Source: Thermoplasmata archaeon (GTDB lineage: Archaea; Thermoplasmatota; E2; DHVEG-1). Taken from it: a DNA stretch of 7,579 nucleotides. The notes below the pieces were generated by a model, which was given only the letters and a program-made list of their open reading frames with translations, ran no database searches and was not told the origin of the DNA. Below, in pieces: positions 1-5,594 of this stretch; position 1 is the first letter of the stretch; each line of letters opens with the position of its first letter. The translations under genes and the position numbers were made by a program. The DNA lies in NCBI GenBank assembly GCA_003651045.1, contig QMTJ01000047.1:1-7579 (forward strand), in the 5' to 3' direction.

Positions 1-270
1 ATGATAGAAAGAGCATCTACTATTGTTATACATGTTTTTGCAGCTTTACTTGTTTTCTACGCGCTTAGAAAAGCCTGGAAACGGTATCTATGGTACTCAG
101 TTGGTTACAAAACCATAGTAGATAGTATAATACCTGCTTTAACTGTATATATTGGTACACAAACAATAGCAGGAGTATACTTTACAGAGTTGTTTATAAT
201 TGGATTTGGAATCATTGGAATTGGTGGTGTTTTATGGATCAAGAAAATATGGAGTAGAAACAATGCCTAA
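1..270 (+). CDS. small three-helix membrane protein, function unknown
   Basis: An 89-residue reading frame that begins with ATG at the first base of the window, so the true start could lie further upstream. Three hydrophobic segments are visible at about residues 6-22, 43-61 and 63-80. Basic residues cluster after the first (R23, K24, K27, R28) and after the third (K81, K82, R86). By the positive-inside rule this predicts an outside N-terminus, a cytoplasmic loop of about 20 residues and a cytoplasmic C-terminus. No enzyme motif or known family was recognised. Its last 8 bases overlap the start of the following RHH/zinc-ribbon gene, which suggests translational coupling and a shared transcript. 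It may be a membrane partner of the regulator-like proteins or the exporter downstream, but that is inferred from position only. It could also be the C-terminal end of a longer membrane protein. Confidence 0.6.
   Translation: MIERASTIVIHVFAALLVFYALRKAWKRYLWYSVGYKTIVDSIIPALTVYIGTQTIAGVYFTELFIIGFGIIGIGGVLWIKKIWSRNNA
251..254 (+). promoter_or_regulatory. ribosome binding site (GGAG) setting the start at 263
   Basis: GGAG lies 8 nt before the ATG at 263. A longer reading frame is open from an ATG at 200, but that region is already coding for the membrane protein in another frame. This site, together with the immediate start of RHH-like sequence after 263, decides for the shorter protein. Confidence 0.6.
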
Positions 271-478
271 AGTAACAATAACATTGAGTAAAGACATCTG
301 GAAATGGTGGAAGGATAATCCTTGGATTAATCTCTCTCAGCTTGCAGAACGTGAGTTAAAAAGGATACGGATGCTGGAGGAGAGAGTACTAGGTACATGC
401 CCAGAGTGTGGAAGTGAAAAACTCCGTTTCGATGGTAAAACCTATCATTGTGCTAAATGTGGTTTTGAATATAAATAA
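263..478 (+). CDS. RHH-like plus zinc-ribbon mini-protein, putative DNA-binding regulator
   Basis: A 71-residue protein with two recognisable parts. Residues 1-36 look like a ribbon-helix-helix unit: a short strand (KVTITL, 3-8), a helix rich in Trp and Lys (10-18), a turn at NPWINLS (19-25), then a second helix (25-36). Residues 44-71 form a zinc ribbon with CPEC (C46, C49) and CAKC (C63, C66), separated by 13 residues. RHH proteins bind DNA as dimers through the strand, so a transcription-regulator role is plausible but inferred. The start is chosen from the GGAG site 8 nt upstream, giving an 8-bp overlap with the membrane protein gene. An alternative reading is a small nucleic-acid-binding or ribosome-associated zinc protein. 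The RHH call is from pattern only and would need a structure prediction; the zinc ribbon is clear. Confidence 0.75.
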   Translation: MPKVTITLSKDIWKWWKDNPWINLSQLAERELKRIRMLEERVLGTCPECGSEKLRFDGKTYHCAKCGFEYK

Positions 479-506
479 TAATGGAAGAAGTAAAAAGGGG
501 TTGTTA

Positions 507-695
507 ATGGTGAAGTTTTGTCCAAGATGCGGTTCAAAAAATATAGAATGGGTTATACCTCACGATCGGCAGAAATGGGAATGTAAAGACTGTGGATATA
601 TTGGTGCCTTTATTGTTGAAGATGGTGCCCTAGCTGATGAGATACGTAGAGAATATCTTAAAAACAAGAATAATATGGAAGAAAATGAGGAATGA
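507..695 (+). CDS. small zinc-ribbon protein of archaeal type
   Basis: A 62-residue protein with an N-terminal zinc ribbon: CPRC (C5, C8) and CKDC (C26, C29), separated by 17 residues that include the WVIP stretch. An acidic tail follows (FIVEDG, ADEIRREY, then a Lys/Asn/Glu-rich end). The ribbon resembles those of transcription-factor-like archaeal proteins, and small proteins of this layout are common in Euryarchaeota without an assigned function. The start at 507 follows a purine-rich AAGGGG (495-500) by 6 nt. The frame is open back to 408, but that would overlap the previous gene, and the extra residues do not resemble a domain. It lies 28 nt after the RHH/zinc-ribbon gene and 6 nt before the YbjQ gene, consistent with co-transcription. 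The role is unknown; nucleic-acid or protein binding is the cautious guess. Confidence 0.75.
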   Translation: MVKFCPRCGSKNIEWVIPHDRQKWECKDCGYIGAFIVEDGALADEIRREYLKNKNNMEENEE

Positions 696-701
696 AAATT
701 T

Positions 702-1016
702 ATGATGGTTGCAACAACTGATACACTACCTGGTAGAGAGATAAAAGAAGTACTTGGTGTTGTCTTTGGTAGCTGTGTTCAAACTAAACACCTTGGTAAA
801 GATTTACGTGCAGGTTTTCGAAGTGTTATTGGTGGTGAAGCAAAATCTTATACAGAACTCATGGAGGAGGCACGTCGTACTGCGATGCAGCGTATGATAA
901 ACGAGGCAGAGAAGCTAGGTGCTAACGCGATAGTAGGTATGCGTTATGCTACGGCTCAGACTATGACTCATGCAGCAGAGATTATAGCATTTGGAACCGC
1001 TGTGAAAACCTATTAA
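702..1016 (+). CDS. ybjQ: YbjQ/UPF0145 family protein
   Basis: A 104-residue protein with the layout of the YbjQ (UPF0145, 'heavy-metal-binding domain') family. Visible are an early strand around TDTLPG and EVLGVVFGS (6-24), a GGE..SYTEL turn (44-53), a long helix with EEARRTAMQRM (55-65), and the hallmark LGANAIVGMRY (72-82). The length matches the family's usual size of just over 100 residues. Family members are known as small ring-forming proteins of unclear biochemical role; the metal-binding label comes from the domain name and is weakly supported. Possible ligands here are C25, H30 and H90, but I would not claim metal binding from them. GAGG at 687-690 lies 11 nt before the first of two adjacent ATG codons (702 and 705), so either may be used. 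The gene starts 6 nt after the zinc-ribbon gene and is followed by the exporter genes. Confidence 0.88.
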   Translation: MMVATTDTLPGREIKEVLGVVFGSCVQTKHLGKDLRAGFRSVIGGEAKSYTELMEEARRTAMQRMINEAEKLGANAIVGMRYATAQTMTHAAEIIAFGTAVKTY

Positions 1017-1021
1017 ATAGG
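1009..1021. promoter_or_regulatory. 13-nt hyphenated palindrome overlapping the ybjQ stop, possible operator
   Basis: CCTATT and AATAGG are perfect inverted arms around one base, spanning the stop codon of the YbjQ gene. An AT-rich TTAAATTAATT stretch (1023-1033) follows, about 30-40 nt before the ATPase start. This could be a regulator site beside a weak TATA-like element for the exporter genes. A palindrome this short can easily occur by chance. Confidence 0.2.
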
Positions 1022-1047
1022 GTTAAATTAATTCCTTAGGTAGAGGA

Positions 1048-1052
1048 GAGGT
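1048..1052 (+). promoter_or_regulatory. ribosome binding site (GAGGT) of the ABC ATPase
   Basis: GAGGT, within the purine run from 1043, lies 11 nt before the ATG at 1064. An in-frame TTG at 1052 overlaps this site and would leave no spacer, so ATG 1064 is the better start. Confidence 0.5.
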
Positions 1053-1063
1053 TGAACGAACAA

Positions 1064-1777
1064 ATGAGTGTAGTTGAAGTCAAAGATCTTGTTAAAAAAT
1101 TTGGTTCTGTTGAAGCTGTAAAAGGTATTTCTTTCACGATAGATAAAGGGGAAATCTTTGGACTCATCGGACCTAATGGCGCTGGTAAAACTACTACTCT
1201 TCGTATTATTTCTACTCTCCTCACAGCTACCTCTGGGTCTGTTAAAATTTCAGGCTTTGACCTACATAAAAACCCAGGTGAGATTAGAAAGATTATTAGT
1301 TATCTCCCTGAGGATGCTGGTGTTTATAAGAACCTCACAGGCCGTGGTTATCTTGAGTTCATCGCTAATTTTTTTAACACTAAGCAAACACGGGATATGG
1401 TTTCAAAGGGTATAGAGATAGCGGATCTCGGCGAGCGTATCAATGACCGTGTTGATACATATAGTAAGGGGATGAAACGACGGTTATTAGTTGGTAGAAC
1501 ACTTATGACTAACCCCAAGTTAGCAATCCTTGATGAACCAACCTCTGGGTTAGATGTGATCAATGCTCAAGAAATCAGGAGAATCATTAAAAATACTACC
1601 CAGGGTGGTACAACGGTTCTCCTATCATCTCATAATATGCTTGAGGTTGAGTTTCTCTGCGATAGAATTGCACTCATAGATGATGGGTTAATCGTTGAAG
1701 AAGGAAAACCCCAGGTTTTGATGGAGAAATACCATGCTAGTAACATTGAAGAAGTATTCACAAGGGTGGTAGGATGA
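1064..1777 (+). CDS. ABC transporter ATP-binding protein (ABC-2 exporter type)
   Basis: A 237-residue cytoplasmic ATPase that would drive the permease encoded next to it. Every element of an ABC nucleotide-binding domain is visible: Walker A GPNGAGKT (36-43), a Q-loop region YLPEDAG (80-86) in which Glu83 stands where Gln is usual, signature YSKGMKRRL (133-141), Walker B LAILDEP (153-159) with catalytic Glu158, D-loop SGLD (161-164), and the switch His190 in SSHNM. The YSKGM signature and the LPE form of the Q-loop are typical of the ABC-2/NatA/DrrA exporter branch rather than of importers, and no solute-binding protein is nearby. The C-terminus ends shortly after EEVFTRVV, usual for this branch. 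The start at 1064 is preferred over TTG at 1052 because of the GAGGT site. It overlaps the permease gene by 4 bp (ATGA). The substrate cannot be read from the sequence. Confidence 0.95.
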   Translation: MSVVEVKDLVKKFGSVEAVKGISFTIDKGEIFGLIGPNGAGKTTTLRIISTLLTATSGSVKISGFDLHKNPGEIRKIISYLPEDAGVYKNLTGRGYLEFIANFFNTKQTRDMVSKGIEIADLGERINDRVDTYSKGMKRRLLVGRTLMTNPKLAILDEPTSGLDVINAQEIRRIIKNTTQGGTTVLLSSHNMLEVEFLCDRIALIDDGLIVEEGKPQVLMEKYHASNIEEVFTRVVG

Positions 1778-3030
1778 GCCCACTGGGTAACATTATCAGG
1801 AAAGAAGTAAAAGAGCTTCTAACACCTGCTACCTTTCTACCCATAGTTATTATGGCTATTGTTTTTGGTTCAATGGGTAACGCTATAGGTGGTATAGAAG
1901 AGGAAATGAAGGAGAAACCTGTTATAGGATTAATTAATGTTGACAATGACAGGTTTTCAACTTTAGCTACTTCTATTTTGAATGAAAATGCTGAAGTCGT
2001 TTTTAACTCCTCAGACATCATGGATAAACAGAAGGGTTTAGAGACGTTACGTGAAGAAAACGGTGTAGCACTTATTGTTATACAAAAAAATTTTACAGAA
2101 AACATTCTAAAAGGTGTACCTGGCGAATTTGAGGTTTATTGGGTTATGAAAGGAGCAGGTATTACGGATTCTATTTCATCATCTATAGTTGAAGACTTAA
2201 TATCTCTAGTTAATACTAATATAACAAAAGAGTTGATATCCACCAATACCTCGGTTAATGCTACTACGGCTCTTACTCCTACTTTTAGAAATGAAACCAC
2301 ATATTTTAAGGGTAAAGAACTACATGGTTTATCACCTAGTGTAATTTCTAGTATTTTATCTTCTCAGTCGACATTAGTTCCTATTATTATGATGATGATC
2401 ATTATAGTGTCTGGGGGCATGGTTATATCATCAATGGCTTTAGAAAAAGAAAACAAAACATTGGAGACGCTTCTAACTCTTCCTGTGAAAAGAACAAGTA
2501 TAGTTGCAGGGAAAATCATTGCAAGTGCTATCATAGGACTATTTCTTGCAGTGATTTATATGTTGGGGTTAGGATATTGGATGCAGTCAATGCAAGTAAC
2601 AAGTAATGTAAATCTTGCAGATTATAACCTGGTTCTAAGCGGAGGTGATCTTTTACTCATAGGGTTATCTGTTTTTGTAACACTATTAGCAGCGCTTTCG
2701 CTTTGTATGCTCTTGGGAACGTTTGCTAGGAATTATAAAAGTGCTCAGACTTTAACGTTCCCTGTTACACTTCTAGCGCTTCTTCCCATGTTTATGATTA
2801 TGTTTAAAGATTTTGACACTATGCCATTAGTGGTGAAGGTACTGTTGTTCTGTATACCCTTTAGTCATCCTATGATGGCTCCAAGGGCTCTTTTATTTGG
2901 TGACTATCCGTTAGTAGTTAGCGGTATTGTTTATGTTTCTATTTTTGCTTTAATCATGATCAGTTTATCTGTCTGGGTGTTTAAAACAGATAGAATCATT
3001 ACTGGCTCAACTAATAGGTTCAAAAAATAG
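1774..3030 (+). CDS. ABC-2 type permease (NatB-like)
   Basis: A 418-residue membrane protein, the likely translocation subunit for the preceding ATPase. Hydrophobic segments lie at about 19-38, 199-220, 243-267, 292-316, 326-344 and 379-402, with a weaker one around 355-372. Between the first and second is a large domain of about 160 residues, expected outside the membrane, with several N-x-S/T sequons (for example NTS, NAT, NET near 158-174). The cytoplasmic ALEKENKTLETLLTLPVKR stretch (222-240) is the conserved coupling-helix region of the ABC-2/NatB family, where the permease contacts the ATPase. The N-terminal IIRKEVKELL amphipathic helix is also typical. Start ATG 1774 overlaps the ATPase stop, with GGTG at 1765-1768 as a ribosome binding site. 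Relatives export sodium, drugs, peptides or lipids; which applies here is unknown. Confidence 0.92.
   Translation: MSPLGNIIRKEVKELLTPATFLPIVIMAIVFGSMGNAIGGIEEEMKEKPVIGLINVDNDRFSTLATSILNENAEVVFNSSDIMDKQKGLETLREENGVALIVIQKNFTENILKGVPGEFEVYWVMKGAGITDSISSSIVEDLISLVNTNITKELISTNTSVNATTALTPTFRNETTYFKGKELHGLSPSVISSILSSQSTLVPIIMMMIIIVSGGMVISSMALEKENKTLETLLTLPVKRTSIVAGKIIASAIIGLFLAVIYMLGLGYWMQSMQVTSNVNLADYNLVLSGGDLLLIGLSVFVTLLAALSLCMLLGTFARNYKSAQTLTFPVTLLALLPMFMIMFKDFDTMPLVVKVLLFCIPFSHPMMAPRALLFGDYPLVVSGIVYVSIFALIMISLSVWVFKTDRIITGSTNRFKK
3022..3027 (-). terminator. oligo-T run downstream of the aconitase operon
   Basis: Read on the minus strand this is T6, 17 nt after the aconitase stop codon and inside the last codons of the opposing permease gene. 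Archaeal termination often uses short T-runs without a stem-loop, and no stem is seen here. Confidence 0.4.
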
Positions 3031-3043
3031 AGTTGTTAAAGTT

Positions 3044-4801
3044 TTAGGATAACAATCCACCTTTTTTATAGATGTTAAGTTGTGCTTTAGAAAATGGTTT
3101 AGCATAGTATGTTTTATTCTGTGTTTTATCAATGATTTCACCAGTTTTGAAATTAACAACGAGTTCATCTTTGTCGTCTATCTTTTTTGTGATATCTTTA
3201 GCGACTAGTATTGGCATACCGCTATTGATCGCGTTACGTTCATATATCGCTCCAAATGATTCCGCGATGATTACACTGATACCTAGGCTTTTAAAACAAT
3301 CAACAGCTTGCTGACGGCTGCTGCCGCATCCAAAGTTTTTACCAACAACAAGTATGTCACCTGATTTAACCTGTTTTGCAAAATCTTCATAACCCTGTAG
3401 GTTATCAAAAGCGTATTGTCCCATTTCTTCGATGTTAGTAATAGATAGATACTTGTTATGGAAAATCATATCTGTATCAATATTGTCTTTTTTTATAACC
3501 CAAGCTCGTCCTTTCACAATGAGAGAAGGAACAGTTGTCTGTTTAGTTTTAGGTTTTACTTTAAACAATCTTTTTTTTGGTACTTCAACCTGCTCTGGTT
3601 CAACAGGTATATCTTCAACAGTTGTGATAAAACCCGATACAAGCGATGCAGCAACTGTCACCGGGCTAGCAAGGTAAATATCACCTTTACCTTGTTTACC
3701 AACAAAGTTACGATTACCAGTAGAAACAGCGATCTCACCCTCACCAGTCTGCCCAATCTGACCATTCGCGCAACCAGCGCAACCAGGACTACCAACCAAT
3801 GCACCAGCGTCTTTAAAAATCTTAATCAACCCCTCATCAAGACATTGCCTCCAGATTTTATCAGTAGAAGGAACAATTTTAAGAACCCTCCCCGGAGCGA
3901 TTTTTCTACCATTCAATACTCTTGCAACAGCTCGCATATCACTCATACGACCATTAGTACATGAGCCAATAAAACCTGAATCAACTTTTACACCTTTAAC
4001 CTCTTCAACACTTACAACATCCTCTGGGTGACCTGGACGGGAAATCAAAGGTTTAAGACCGTTTATATCAACCTCAACGGTTTTTTCATACTCTGCATCA
4101 ACATCTGCATTGAAACCTTTCTCTGATGGGAATAAAATAATTATCCCCGCCATCTCAGTAGCCATAGAAGCAATAGTGATACGACCATCTAGAGGAAGAG
4201 AATCAATATACTCCCCATATATCTCAGCAGCAAAACCAAGGAGCCCATTGGCACCAAAAACCTGTAACATTTTCAAAACTACATCTTTTGGCGTTGCAGA
4301 TTTTGATGGTATTCCGTTGAGAATTATTTTTACTGTTGGTGGAACCTTAAACCAAACTTTCCCATAAGCCCAGGCATAAGCGATATCTTTATCACCCATA
4401 CCCTGACCAAAAGCACCAATAGCACCAAAAATATTCGCATGTGAATCCGTAGAAACAACAGTACCGGCAGGTTTCGCAATACCTTCATCGATAAGTAAAT
4501 GTGTACCAATCCCCTGATTAATATCAAAAATTTTTACATTATTACGACGGGCGAACAAACGACAAATATGTTGATTAGCAGCATACTTCTGATCACAACC
4601 ACCAGGGTTACAATCAAAAGTAAAAAAAGTCTTATTAGGATCATCAAGAGACAGGTTATTCTCCTCAAGATTTTTTACAACATTAGCACCACCAAAATCC
4701 CGAGCAACACGAACATCAATATCTATATCAATAACATCTCCAACAACTGCCTCACTATCACTATGTTTCTCAAAAATCTTCTGAATAATAGTTTTACCCA
4801 T
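3044..4801 (-). CDS. single-chain aconitase family hydratase (fused LeuC-LeuD type)
   Basis: A 585-residue iron-sulfur hydro-lyase, most likely interconverting citrate and isocitrate through cis-aconitate. Residues 1 to about 395 are the large (LeuC-like) part, with STDSHAN (117-123), GSCTN (279-283) and SPGCAGC (338-344). C281, C341 and C344 are the expected [4Fe-4S] ligands. After a Lys/Pro-rich linker (about 402-425) comes the small swivel domain: NIDTDMI (440-446), HNKYLSI (448-454) and GCGSSRQQA (491-499), with Ser and Arg of the GSSR active-site motif. It is shorter than classic AcnA/AcnB (850-900 residues) and joins the two halves that are separate in isopropylmalate isomerase. The usual DSHT is DSHA, and the YLxx substrate loop reads YLSI, unlike the YLRT of methanogen homoaconitase or YLVM/YLVY of isopropylmalate isomerase. 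Homocitrate or methylcitrate relatives are therefore possible substrates. It is last in the operon, 14 nt after the citryl-CoA lyase gene. Confidence 0.88.
   Translation of the reverse strand: MGKTIIQKIFEKHSDSEAVVGDVIDIDIDVRVARDFGGANVVKNLEENNLSLDDPNKTFFTFDCNPGGCDQKYAANQHICRLFARRNNVKIFDINQGIGTHLLIDEGIAKPAGTVVSTDSHANIFGAIGAFGQGMGDKDIAYAWAYGKVWFKVPPTVKIILNGIPSKSATPKDVVLKMLQVFGANGLLGFAAEIYGEYIDSLPLDGRITIASMATEMAGIIILFPSEKGFNADVDAEYEKTVEVDINGLKPLISRPGHPEDVVSVEEVKGVKVDSGFIGSCTNGRMSDMRAVARVLNGRKIAPGRVLKIVPSTDKIWRQCLDEGLIKIFKDAGALVGSPGCAGCANGQIGQTGEGEIAVSTGNRNFVGKQGKGDIYLASPVTVAASLVSGFITTVEDIPVEPEQVEVPKKRLFKVKPKTKQTTVPSLIVKGRAWVIKKDNIDTDMIFHNKYLSITNIEEMGQYAFDNLQGYEDFAKQVKSGDILVVGKNFGCGSSRQQAVDCFKSLGISVIIAESFGAIYERNAINSGMPILVAKDITKKIDDKDELVVNFKTGEIIDKTQNKTYYAKPFSKAQLNIYKKGGLLS
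3062..3067 (+). terminator. oligo-T run downstream of the exporter genes
   Basis: T6 on the plus strand, 31 nt after the permease stop and inside the 3' end of the opposing aconitase gene. It mirrors the T6 run on the other strand. No stem-loop precedes it, so this would be an archaeal-type T-run terminator. Confidence 0.4.
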
Positions 4802-4815
4802 GAAACAACCCCCAC

Positions 4816-5583
4816 TTAGATATCTTTCTCCTCTGGTCCATCATATTCACAATCAACCGTGAACATCTTACGCATAGGTTTCTCCCGGGTTTGCTCTTCA
4901 TAAACATGAGCAGTGAGACCAACAACTCTACCTATGAGGAAAAAACCTTTCCCAAGACGCCAATCAAAACCCATATCAGAGATAATAGCCGCAATAGCAC
5001 CATCAACGTTTATAGGGAGTTTTCTCCCAGTTGATTTCTCAAGTTCAACCTCAATAGCTTTAGAAAGCATAACATGATCACCAGCGATGTGTAACTCTTC
5101 AGCTAAAGAAAACAAACGTTTTGTACGTGGATCAGAAGTGTGAACACGATGGCCGAAACCAAGAATACGTTTTTTCTGTTCTTTCGCCTCTTTTACAATA
5201 CTTGCTGCTATTTCTTCAATGGATCTATCTTCCTTTTTCATCCTAACAACGTTTTCCTGTAAAAGTTTCGCTCCTTTTTCAATAGCTCCTCCATGAACAT
5301 CACCAATAGCAAGAACCCCTGCAGCTACAGCAGTAGGAAGAGGTACACCCCCAGATGCTACAACACGAGAAGCCATAGCAGAAGGCGGTGTAACCCCGTG
5401 ATCAACACATGCTGTAAGAATAGCATCAATCATACGCCCGTGTTCCTTGGAAGGGAGTTCACCCTTGAGTAAAAGATATACTACATTAGAAAACGGGATA
5501 TTTCCAATGAGATCCTCCTGACGATAACCGCATGTTACCAAATGATTAGGTTCAACCTTGGTTATTTTACTATTCCATTTCAT
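4816..5583 (-). CDS. ccl: citryl-CoA lyase, citrate synthase superfamily
   Basis: A 255-residue protein related to the C-terminal half of citrate synthase and of ATP-citrate lyase; it would cleave citryl-CoA to acetyl-CoA and oxaloacetate. The three catalytic positions of citrate synthase are in place: His97 in GDVHGGA, His145 in GFGHRVHTSDPR, and Asp194 in PINVDGA. GRVVGLTAHVYEE (218-230) matches the conserved arginine/AHxxE region near the C-terminus. Full citrate synthases are about 370-430 residues; this protein lacks most of the N-terminal part and has the size of stand-alone citryl-CoA lyases such as the one known from Hydrogenobacter. It follows the CitF gene by 11 nt, with a GAGATGAT-like ribosome site, and precedes aconitase by 14 nt. 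Pairing with a citrate CoA-transferase supports citryl-CoA as substrate. A truncated citrate synthase acting on its own, or a citramalyl-CoA or methylcitryl-CoA lyase, are the alternatives. Confidence 0.88.
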   Translation of the reverse strand: MKWNSKITKVEPNHLVTCGYRQEDLIGNIPFSNVVYLLLKGELPSKEHGRMIDAILTACVDHGVTPPSAMASRVVASGGVPLPTAVAAGVLAIGDVHGGAIEKGAKLLQENVVRMKKEDRSIEEIAASIVKEAKEQKKRILGFGHRVHTSDPRTKRLFSLAEELHIAGDHVMLSKAIEVELEKSTGRKLPINVDGAIAAIISDMGFDWRLGKGFFLIGRVVGLTAHVYEEQTREKPMRKMFTVDCEYDGPEEKDI

Positions 5584-5594
5584 AAAAAATCATC

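Noticed and set aside
200..262. Upstream extension of the RHH/zinc-ribbon protein from an ATG at 200
   Set aside because: The extra 21 residues overlap the membrane protein in another frame and do not look like a domain; GGAG at 251-254 favours the start at 263.
408..506. Upstream extension of the second zinc-ribbon protein
   Set aside because: It would overlap the preceding zinc-ribbon coding region, and the added residues are low-complexity. The start at 507 follows AAGGGG and leads directly into the ribbon.
481..507. Eight-codon leader frame (MEEVKRGC) whose stop overlaps the ATG at 507 as TAATG
   Set aside because: It has no ribosome binding site and is short enough to be chance; no pairing structure supports attenuation.
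1310..1312. Glu83 in place of Gln in the ATPase Q-loop as a sign of inactivity
   Set aside because: LPE is a common variant in ABC-2 exporter ATPases, and all other catalytic motifs are intact.
1758..2105. 115-residue minus-strand frame over the start of the permease
   Set aside because: It lies opposite the coupled ATPase/permease junction, with no motif or ribosome site.
3458..3964. 168-residue plus-strand frame antisense to aconitase
   Set aside because: The opposing strand encodes a clear aconitase with intact motifs; this frame is a Ser/Thr/Asn/Phe-rich shadow with no domain.
3044..4801. Isopropylmalate isomerase or homoaconitase for leucine or lysine synthesis
   Set aside because: The two parts are fused, the specificity loop differs from both, and the operon encodes citrate/citryl-CoA enzymes; aconitase is the better call, though not proven.
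4499..4819. 106-residue plus-strand frame antisense to the start of aconitase
   Set aside because: It has low-complexity Ile/Thr/Asn composition and lies fully opposite conserved aconitase codons.
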